From the NCBI GenBank assembly GCA_947462335.1, contig OX381720.1, positions 3,975,501 to 4,039,500 of the forward strand: a stretch of 64,000 nt of DNA. Reading direction: 5' to 3'. The position numbers and the translations under genes were made by a program. How positions within the stretch are numbered: the stretch's first letter is position 1; the number at the start of each line of letters is the position of its first letter. Positions 56,640 through 64,000 of this stretch are shown here, piece after piece. The notes beneath the pieces are model-generated. The model searched no databases. It was not told the DNA's origin and saw nothing but the letters and a program-made list of their open reading frames with translations. Source of the DNA: Harmothoe impar (Eukaryota; Annelida; Polychaeta; Phyllodocida; Polynoidae).

Positions 56640-58765
56640 TTAGAATGTTCTGCCGATCTCCGTTCTGCTGATCTCCATATTGCTGATCTCCATTTTGCCG
56701 ATCTCCATTCTGTAGATCTCCGTTCTGCCGATCTCCGTTCTGCCGTTCTCCGTTCTGCCGATCTCCGTTCTGCCATTCTCCCGATCTCCGTTATGCCGAT
56801 CTACGTTCTGCACATCTACGTTCTGCCGGTCTACGTTCTGCAGATTTCCATTCTCCCGATCTCCATGGGTACCAAAAGACTCCAATAGATATCAATAGAA
56901 CGTTCTGCCTATCTCCGTTCTGCCTATCTCCATTTTGCCGATCTCCTTCCTCCCGATCTCTGTTCTGCCGATCTCCGTTCTGCCTATCTCCATTTTGCCG
57001 ATCTCCTTCCTCCCGATCTCTGTTCTGCCGATCTCCGTTCTGCCGATCTCCGTTCTGCCGATCTCCGTTCTGCCATTCCCCTGATCTCCGTTATGCAGAT
57101 CTACGTTCTGCACATCTACGCTCTGCCGATCTACGTTCTGCAGATTTCCATTCTCCCGATCTCCATGGGTACCAATAGACTCCAATAGATACCAATAGAA
57201 TCCCCCTAAATCCGGTACCCATTGGATGCTATAGATAGCTATTAGTACCAATAGAATCTATTGGTATCTATTGGATTCTATTAGTATCATAGGATAAGGA
57301 TTAGGATTATATTGGTACATATTGGATTCTATTGGTATGTACAGAATTCTATTGGTACCTATAAGATCCAAATGGTACCTCCATTCTGCAAATCTCTGTT
57401 CTGCTGATCACCGTTCCAATGATCTTTGTTTTGCCGGTCTCTGTTTTGCTGATCTCTGTTCTGACAATCTCCATTCTGCTGATCTCCCTTTTTCCGATCT
57501 CCACACTGCCGATCTTCGTTCTGCCGATCTTCGTTCTGCCATTCTCCCGATCTCTGTTATGCTGATCTACGCTCTGCCGATCTACGTTCTGCAGATTTCC
57601 ATTCTCCTGATCTCCATGGGTACCAATAGACTCCAATAAATACCAATAGAACGTTCTGCCGATCTCCATTTTGCCGATCTCCGTTCTGCCGATCTCCGTT
57701 CTGCCGATCTCCGTTCTGCCGATCTCCGTTCTGCCGATCTCCGTTCTGCCGATCTCCGTTCTGCCGATCTCCGTTCTGCCCATCTCCGTTCTGTCAATCT
57801 CCGTTCTGCCAATCTCTGTTCTGCCATTCCCCCGATCTACGTTCTGCAGATCTACATTCTGCCGATCTACGTTCTGCAGATTTCCACTCTCCCGATCTCT
57901 ATGGGTACCAATAGACTCCAATAGAATCTATTGGTATCTATTGGATTCTATTGGTATCTATTGGATTATATTGGTACTTATTGGATTTTATTGGTATGTA
58001 CAGAATTCAATTGGTAACTCCGTTCTGCACGTTCCAATGATCTCTGTTTTGCTGTTCTCTGTTTTGCTGATCTCTGCTCTGACAATCTCCATTCTGACAA
58101 TCTCCGTTCTGCTGATCTCCATTCTGCCGATCTCCATTCTGCCGATCTCCATTCCGCCGATCTCCATTCCGCCGATCTCCATTCCGCCGATCTCCATTCC
58201 GCCGATCTCCGTTCTTCAGATCTCCGTGCTGCCGATCTCCGTTCTTCACAATTCCGTGCTGCCGATCTCCGTTCTGCCGATCTCCGGTCTGCCGATCTCC
58301 GTTCTGCCGATCTCCGTTCTGCCGATCTCCGTTCTGCCGATCTCTGTTCTGCCGATCTCTGTTCTGCCGATCTCCGTTCTGCCGATCTTTGTTCTGCTGT
58401 TCTCCGTTCTGCCGATCTCCGTTCTGCCATTCTCCCGATCTCCGTTATGCCGATCTCCGTTATGCCGATCTACGTTCTGCGGATCTACATTCTGCCGGGG
58501 TACGTTCTGCAGATTTCCATTCTCCCGATCTCCATGGGTACCAATAGACTCCAATAGATTCAAATGGTACCTTCGTTCTGTGGATCTCCGTTCTGTGGCT
58601 CTTGGTTCTGCCGATCTCTGTTTTTCTGATCTCCGTTCTGCCAATCTCCGTTTCGCCAATCTCCATTCTGCAGATCTCTGTTTTGCTGATTTCTGTTCTG
58701 CCAATCTCAGTTCTGAAGATCTTTGTTCTGCCGATCTCCGTTCTGCCACTATAATCCTGTAGGTA
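56640..58765 (+). repeat. 15-bp array, forward half (TCTGCCGATCTCCGT)n
   Basis: Over 100 near-copies in five blocks. Each block runs N x 15-mer, then 'gccattctcccgatctccgt', then 'tacgttctgc' variants, ending CATGGGTACCAATAGACTCC (near 56,870, 57,165, 57,615, 57,900, 58,532). Reading frames: S-A-D-L-R, P-I-S-V-L and R-S-P-F-C on plus; R-T-E-I-G, E-R-R-S-A and N-G-D-R-Q on minus. All are stop-free, so the long ORFs here are not evidence of genes. Confidence 0.95.
57190..57395 (+). repeat. ATTGGTA/GATTCTATTGG spacer, forward
   Basis: Repeats of ATTGGTATCTATTGGATTCT, with 'catggtacct'-like borders. Mirror copies at 59127-59280 and 59690-59800. Confidence 0.85.
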
Positions 58766-59905
58766 CAACTAGAATCCCATTGGGGCAGAACAGAGAGCAC
58801 CAGAATGGAGAGCCGCAGAATGGACATCGGCAGTAAGAAACGCAGCTGCTGGGAGAACAGCTGCATTGACAGCGGCTGCAGGGAGAGCAGCTGCGGGGAG
58901 AGTCCAAGGGGATTCTATTCACCAGAAAGGAGATTGTCAGAACGGAGATTGTCAGAACGGAGATTGTCAGAACGGAGATTGTCAGAACGGAGATTGTCAG
59001 AACGGAGATTGTCAGATCGGAAATTCTCAGATCAGAGATTGTCAGAGCAGAGATCAGCAAAACGGAAACCGGCAAAACAGAGATCATTGGAACGGCGATC
59101 AGTAGAACAGAGATCTGCAGAATGGAGGTACCACTTGGATCTTATAGGTACCATTAGATTTCTGTACGTACCAATAGAAGCCCATTAGTACCAATATAAT
59201 CCAATATGTACCAATATAATCCAATAGATACCAATAGATTCTATTGATACTAATAGCTATCGATAGCATCCAATGGGTAACAGATTTAACCCCTTCCACG
59301 CGGTAAGCCAATATATTGCACAAAATTGCATTGAGTTACGAGAAACCCAGTGGTGAAGGGGTTAAGGGGATTCTATTGGTATCTATTGGAGTCTATTGGT
59401 ACCCGTGGAGATCGGGAGAATGGAAATCTGCAGAACGGCATAACGGAGATCGGGAGGATGGTAGAACGGAGTTCGGCAGAACGGAAATCGGCAGAACTGA
59501 AATCGGCATAACAGAGAACGGGAGATCGGCAGAATGGAGAATGGCAGAATGGAGAATGGCAGAATGGAGATAAAGCGAACGGAGATTAGCAGAAAGGAGA
59601 TCAACAGAACGGATATCAACAAAACAGAGAACCACAGAAAGGAGATCCACAGAACGGATATCCACAGAATGGATATCCACAAAATGGAGGTACCATTTGA
59701 ATCTAATAAGTACCAAAAGAATCCCATTAGTACCAATGGAATCCAAAAGCTATCAATAGAATCCAATAGGTACTAATAGAATCCAATGGGTACCCGATCC
59801 AAGGGGATTCTTTTTCGCCAGAAAGGAGATCAGCAGAACGGAGATTAGCAGAACAAAGATTGGCAAAACAGAGATCTGCAGAACGGAGATTGGCAAAGAT
59901 TTCTC
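58766..59905 (-). repeat. 15-bp array, inverted half (ACGGAGATCGGCAGA)n
   Basis: Same unit as 56640-58765 but reversed. Begins with diverged GC-rich units (58,790-58,915), then seven tandem AGAACGGAGATTGTC units (58,925-59,030) and later looser blocks at 59,400-59,690 and 59,815-59,900. Interrupted by an 80-bp MITE at 59287-59366. Confidence 0.93.
59287..59366. mobile_element. Short MITE inside the inverted array (80 bp)
   Basis: TTAACCCCTTCCACGCGG at the left, CAGTGGTGAAGGGGTTAA at the right. The ends pair imperfectly. It splits a (CC)AATAGA spacer. Confidence 0.7.
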
Positions 59906-60004
59906 ATTGTAGCATAAACCTACTGTATTTCCCTATTGGATTCTATTGCTACATATGTTTTAGCTTATTGGCAACATATATTAGACCAGATATTGTGTAT
60001 CCAC

Positions 60005-60645
60005 TATGTTTTCTATGGGCCAAAGCATGCTCAAACGTTTTGTCTTTGCAACCATGTTGCCATAGTGGGCCCATGTGTATTTGGAACCTCTATTAGACCA
60101 GATGATTCATATCTATTATGTTTCATACCAGAAGTGCCAAAACATTCCAAAACGTTTTGTCTTTGCAACCATGTTGCCATAGTGGGCCCATGCGTATTTG
60201 AAATCCAAATCAGACCAGATAATGTGCATCACTATGTTTCATAACAGAAGTGCCAAAACGTTCCAAAACGTTTTATCTTTGCAACCATGCTGCCATAGTG
60301 GACCCATGCGTATTTGAAACCCATATCAGACCAGATCATGTACATCTACTATGTTTCATAGCAGAAGTGCCAAAGCGTTCTGAAACGTTTTATCTTTGCA
60401 ACCATGCTGCCATAGTGGACCCATGTGTATTTGCAACCTATATCAGACCAGCTAATGTATATCTACCACATTTCATAGCAGAAGTGCCAAAACGTTCTGA
60501 AACGTTTTATCATTGCAACCATGCTGCCATAGTAGACTCATGTGTATTTGGAACCTATATCAGACCAGATATTGTATATTTACTTTGTTTCAGAACAGGA
60601 GTGCCAAAACGTACTAAAACGTTTTGGCTTTCCAACTAGACCTAC
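60005..60645 (-). repeat. About 120-bp minisatellite with AAAACGTTCNAAAACGTTTT
   Basis: Five to six units: 'gaagtgccaaaacgttc', AAAACGTTTTATCTTTGCAA, 'ccatgctgccatagtggacc', 'tcagaccagat'. It takes the mirror position of the 56.0-56.4 kb minisatellite and shares its AACGTT core. Confidence 0.9.
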
Positions 60646-60884
60646 CATAGGAGGTTAATGTGTATTAAGGTTTGATCAGACCCAAAAAATGTGTATTTGT
60701 TATAGAACTGCCAGAACGTTTTAATGAGTTTCACTTTTTGAGCTAGACCTACCAGAATGGGACAATGTGTATTGGGCATCACAAATTATATTAAATAAAG
60801 AGGAAAGTCAGTCATAAAATACACATCATTACTCTATGGTAGCCAAAAACTTGAAAAATTCATTACGCATATTACCCTCTGGGA

Positions 60885-61045
60885 GTCCCCTGACAGAAAG
60901 CACTGGCATTTGGAGACCCCTTTTTACACCCCACATTAGTACGTTCTGGGGGTCCCCTGACAGAAAGCACTGGCATTTGGAGACCCCTTTTTACACCCCA
61001 CATCAGTACGCTCTGGGGGGCCCCTGACAGAAAGCACTGGCGCTC
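60885..61045 (-). repeat. Right end array of the composite
   Basis: Two and a half units of 'cccctgacagaaagcactgg', 'tttttacaccccacatcagt', 'acgttctggggg', the complement of the left end array. Confidence 0.85.
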
Positions 61046-61380
61046 CTAAGGATATACCCTTACTCCCCCCTTTTTTCAAGCCGCCGGCCAGCTGCCCACT
61101 CACGGCAGGTCTTTAGATTAGCCTTAAGTCGCTTACTACGCGCTCATCATCCCTCTAATCGCATTTTCCAGCCGCCAGCCAGCTGACTGCTGACGACAGG
61201 AGAGGGTGATTTTTTTTCTTTAGATTTAAGCCGCTTACCACACGCGCGCCCTCTAGTCACAGACAGAGTGACAGAAAGGGAGGGGGTCGCTTTGTTCACG
61301 CTACCTGTAGTTGTTTTTCTATACACACTCTAAGCCCATGACCTACTAATCCTTTATACAGGTAACACATGTTCAACTAA
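61046..61380. other. Region between composite and gypsy pol, imperfect 110-bp duplication
   Basis: 'ccgccggccagctg' to 'taagtcgcttactacgcgc' is repeated as 'ccgccagccagctg' to 'taagccgcttaccacacgc'. No LTR, polypurine tract or integrase coding sequence was recognised here. Confidence 0.5.
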
Positions 61381-63501
61381 TTACACTATTGTATGACAGT
61401 CGGTACACGGATTAATTTTAAACCACCCTCCCACCTGGATCCATGTCTGGTGGGTGTGTAAAACGGGAGTTGGTAATATAATACGTGGGTATTCTAACTG
61501 ACCGGGTGGCGCTCTTAGTGTAAATAAAAGGCCTTCTTCTATGAAGTAGTCGTCCTCCATATCAGTCCCCATTTGATATTCTGGCATTCTCCTCTGATCC
61601 TTTATCAGTTGTTGCAGTGTGAACCCGTCTATAGCCATCAGTGTTTTACTGATAGTCGGGCCCAGCAATACTGCTGCCATGGTGGGGTCATCAGGTGCAG
61701 GATCCATCTGCTCGCCATCTACATGAATTCTGCTTAACATGTCTGGCCTTACATGTGTCTTCCCTGGTCTGTATTCTATCGGAGCAGCATATTCGGCTAA
61801 AGTGACAGCCCAGCATTGAATTTTAGAATTCTTGATCTCATTGGCGAACAGACATTTCAGAGGTTTATGGTCAGTGTAAATTGTGAAGTCGGCACCATGC
61901 AGATAAGGTCTGAGTTTCCTCAGCGCATATATTACTGCATAGGCCTCCCTCTCAACCACTGGCCATCGTTGTTGTGTCTCTGAAAGTTGTTTTGAGATAA
62001 ACTGAACTGGCCTCTCAATGCCATCAGGTGATACCTGACATAATATACTTCCGATACAATACTTTGACGCATCCGTATACAACAAGTAGGGCTCGTCCAA
62101 TTTGGGGTATGCAAGTACCGTATCAGACATGAGAGCGTCTCGTAATGTCTCCCAGGCTTGTTGACAGGCGTCTGACCATTGGAACCGGACGTATCTACCT
62201 GTCAATCGTGTGAGTGGGTTAGCAATATCAGCAAAATGGGGTATTAATTGGTGATAATACCCCACCATTCCTATAAAAGATCTCACCCCTTTTGTGTCCT
62301 TTGGTGGGGCCATCTCTCTTATGGCTGAGACCTTCGCAGGATCCGACGTGATGCCATCCTTCGACACGATGTACCCAAGTAGTTTAACCTCCTCCAGTGA
62401 GAAATGACACTTTGAAGATTTCACTACCAGTTGGTGTTCTTGTAATTTCTGTAAGACAGCATGCAGGTGTTCAGCATGCTGTTCCTCTGTCTTGGAATAT
62501 ACTACTATATCGTCGATATAAACCATCACGAATTTTCCGATGAAAGGGGCCAATATTTGGTTCATCATACGTTGGAAAACAGCAGGCCCATAAGCTAACC
62601 CAAACGGCATCCTGTTAAACTGAAATAGCCCTCTATGTGTGGCTATCGCTGTTTTTTCGATGGAGTCTGGGTGCATTTTTACCTGATGGTATCCACTCCT
62701 GAGGTCGAGTGTGCTGAACCTTGTGGCCCCTTCCAAAGAATCAAAGATGTCCTGTATAAGTGGCATAGGGTATGCATCTTTACGTGTTAGAGCATTTAGT
62801 TTCCTATAGTCACAGCATAAGCGTAGTTTAGTACTACCTGGTTTGGTTGCTATGGTTATAGGACTAGCCCACGGTGATGCTGATGGACTTATTACCCCCT
62901 CCTCCAACAGTCTATCTAATTCTTGGTCTACAAATCTCCTTTTCATGAGTGACATCCTGTATGGTCTCTGATTGACTGGCCATGCATTTGCCGTGTCAAT
63001 TGACATCACAACAGAGGTAGTATGTCCAATTGGGTCGTCTGCTGAGGGGAATACATCTGGGTACATAGACTTCCAGTAATCTATGTCAGCATACACTCCC
63101 CCCATCGTGTTACTAGCGTGTACTGATTCAACAGCCACATAAGGCCGGCCTCCAAGTGCAACAGTTCTATCTACATAAGAAATATCTGCCTTCAAAATAG
63201 AAAGTACATCATCACCTATCAGGGCGTCATGTGATAGTTCATCGACAATATAAAATTCACACAGTTTCCCATGAATTCTCACATTTGCTTTCCCTCTCGT
63301 CGGTAGTTCATGCCCTGATAGTGCTCTTAACCTTAATCCTTTCCTCGCTATAGCAGGCTGGCCTCTCACATCACACAGTATACGCCACACCTCTGTCTTC
63401 ATCATCGATCTAGCTGCCCCAGTATCAATAAGGGATAAAATATGAACCCCGTCCAGTTGTAGGTCCACACTCACCCTGTGATCTGGGGCTTTTAGTTTCC
63501 C
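61381..63501 (-). CDS. pol: Ty3/gypsy Pol (protease, reverse transcriptase, RNase H), truncated
   Basis: About 700 codons, in the -1 frame relative to gag. Numbering from 63474: aspartic protease with DTGA at 17-20; reverse transcriptase with LDLRSGYHQ near 254 and the catalytic YIDD at about 319-322; RNase H with YTDAS near 465 and YTDHK later. Domain order is that of Ty3/gypsy elements. The frame reads ...LEYPRIILPTPV, where the integrase H2C2 zinc domain should start. It then runs into unrelated sequence and stops, so integrase is missing. Protease, RT and RNase H look intact. Probably a truncated insertion, expressed if at all as a Gag-Pol fusion. Confidence 0.9.
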   Translation of the reverse strand, partial: GKLKAPDHRVSVDLQLDGVHILSLIDTGAARSMMKTEVWRILCDVRGQPAIARKGLRLRALSGHELPTRGKANVRIHGKLCEFYIVDELSHDALIGDDVLSILKADISYVDRTVALGGRPYVAVESVHASNTMGGVYADIDYWKSMYPDVFPSADDPIGHTTSVVMSIDTANAWPVNQRPYRMSLMKRRFVDQELDRLLEEGVISPSASPWASPITIATKPGSTKLRLCCDYRKLNALTRKDAYPMPLIQDIFDSLEGATRFSTLDLRSGYHQVKMHPDSIEKTAIATHRGLFQFNRMPFGLAYGPAVFQRMMNQILAPFIGKFVMVYIDDIVVYSKTEEQHAEHLHAVLQKLQEHQLVVKSSKCHFSLEEVKLLGYIVSKDGITSDPAKVSAIREMAPPKDTKGVRSFIGMVGYYHQLIPHFADIANPLTRLTGRYVRFQWSDACQQAWETLRDALMSDTVLAYPKLDEPYLLYTDASKYCIGSILCQVSPDGIERPVQFISKQLSETQQRWPVVEREAYAVIYALRKLRPYLHGADFTIYTDHKPLKCLFANEIKNSKIQCWAVTLAEYAAPIEYRPGKTHVRPDMLSRIHVDGEQMDPAPDDPTMAAVLLGPTISKTLMAIDGFTLQQLIKDQRRMPEYQMGTDMEDDYFIEEGLLFTLRAPPGQLEYPRIILPTPVLHTHQTWIQVGGWFKINPCTDCHTIV

Positions 63502-64000
63502 CCATTGAACTTAGCGAAAGCTGTGTCCACTGCTGCTTGAATCTGTTCCATCTTCTTGGGGCATGCCCTAGCAAAATGACCTGGTTGGCCACATTCATAG
63601 CAAATCGTAGGGCGCCTTGGTGCTGAGCCCCAGTTAGACTGGTTTTGAGGCGGTCCCCAGTTCTGCTGTTGTGACTGGTTTTGAGGTGGTCCCCAGTTCT
63701 GCTGCTGAGGCTGGTTTTGAGGTGGTCCCCAGTTCTGCTGCTGAGGGGGAGCCCACTGTTGCTGTTGTTGTGGGGGACCCCACTGCTGTTGTTGTTGTTG
63801 TGGCTGTTGTTGTTGTTGCCAATATTGTTGTTGTTGCCATGGAGGAACATACGCCCAGGGAGGTAACTGTTGTGTATATATCTGTGTAGCCGGCTGTGGT
63901 GCGGGGGCTGGGGTAGACTGTGCCTGAGGTTGTGCAGTTGGAGTAGGTGTAGCATCTGTGCGTACTGCTGCAATTACAGCCTGCTTTGTCACCTTCCCCA
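63492..64000 (-). CDS. gag: Ty3/gypsy Gag, C-terminal part (runs off right edge)
   Basis: About 169 codons to the TAA at 63492-63494. A Pro/Gln-rich region has long Q runs and three tandem QQQNWGPPQNQ units. It is followed by a CCHC zinc knuckle, C-Y-E-C-G-Q-P-G-H-F-A-R-A-C, the nucleic-acid-binding motif of retroelement Gag. The start lies beyond position 64000. Confidence 0.9.
   Translation of the reverse strand, partial: GKVTKQAVIAAVRTDATPTPTAQPQAQSTPAPAPQPATQIYTQQLPPWAYVPPWQQQQYWQQQQQPQQQQQQWGPPQQQQQWAPPQQQNWGPPQNQPQQQNWGPPQNQSQQQNWGPPQNQSNWGSAPRRPTICYECGQPGHFARACPKKMEQIQAAVDTAFAKFNGGN
63495..63501 (-). promoter_or_regulatory. -1 ribosomal frameshift site GGGAAAC
   Basis: On the minus strand gag ends GGG GGA AAC TAA. 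G-GGA-AAC is a canonical X-XXY-YYZ slippery heptamer directly followed by the gag stop. Slipping -1 reads on into CTA AAA GCC, the start of pol. No downstream pseudoknot could be confirmed by eye. Confidence 0.8.

Larger units (their letters stand above)
55424..61045. mobile_element. 5.6-kb mirror-symmetric composite foldback element
   Basis: Modules occur in the same order from both ends, inverted: end repeats with GTACTGATGTGGGGTGTAAA; AT-rich spacer; a minisatellite containing AAAACGTTTT/AACGTT; (CC)AATAGA-type spacers; and 15-bp arrays facing each other, switching near 58.77 kb. This recalls foldback transposons with tandemly repeated inverted arms. Sea urchin TU elements are described with 15-bp tandem units in their arms, but I cannot compare sequences here. 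No transposase ORF. Confidence 0.6.

Noticed and set aside
57671..58762. 363-codon plus-strand ORF of P-I-S-V-L repeats and overlapping minus-strand R-T-E-I-G / E-R-R-S-A ORFs
   Set aside because: They arise because the 15-bp unit contains no stop in any of six frames; no non-repeat coding sequence flanks them.
58925..59030. CRISPR-like array of short direct repeats
   Set aside because: Units are contiguous 15-mers with no unique spacers, in an animal genome.

Overview
The window is 64 kb of AT-rich animal nuclear DNA, most likely from a marine invertebrate. The evidence is GT-AG introns of several kilobases, a metazoan-type chitin synthase gene split into many exons, a Ty3/gypsy retrotransposon, tRNA-derived SINE-like pieces, and a very high density of short palindromic DNA transposons (MITEs) and foldback elements. 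The sequence alone does not fix the species. No bacterial-type gene, operon, CRISPR array or complete structural RNA gene was seen.

Left third (1-23,050), minus strand: one partial chitin synthase gene. Seven exons can be placed in transcript order: a tentative 18-bp first coding exon (23032-23049), then 18453-20198, 13265-14200, 11796-11951, 10887-11070, 2009-2139 and 401-464. All junctions are GT-AG and all reading phases agree, giving about 1,080 codons. They cover a long Ser-rich N-terminal region, two membrane segments, a multi-pass membrane block, and the start of the glycosyltransferase region up to the KKRWSQIMYM motif. The catalytic core lies beyond the left edge. The introns are packed with mobile DNA: two adjacent palindromic elements (4111-8031), a 2.7-kb TIR element (8186-10877) ending 9 nt from a splice donor, and a 27-bp tandem repeat that copies a splice acceptor many times.

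Middle (23,050-54,660): no convincing host gene. It holds dozens of repeat copies. Family A (about 235 bp, ends TTAACCCTTTAAGGAC, built of smaller palindromes) has roughly 28 copies across the window. Family B (97 bp) inserts at TTAA, and two copies have landed inside family A. There are also three GGAGGCTC-ended elements in a row, foldbacks, a TIR element with CAGTGGCGTAGG ends, minisatellites, and microsatellites.

Right part (54,200-64,000): a promoter-like array (four CCAAT boxes, three TGTTTGTAAACA sites, CACGTG sites, a TATA box), a low-complexity Ala-rich ORF, and then a 5.6-kb mirror-symmetric composite (about 55,425-61,045). From each end inward the composite has inverted tandem repeats, an AACGTT-rich minisatellite, and long 15-bp arrays that reverse orientation near 58.77 kb. 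The 15-bp unit is stop-free in all six frames, and one frame reads as the pentapeptide-repeat consensus (S-A-D-L-R)n. The window ends in a minus-strand gypsy element with gag, a canonical -1 frameshift site (GGGAAAC) against the gag stop, and protease-RT-RNase H. Its pol reading frame ends where integrase should begin.
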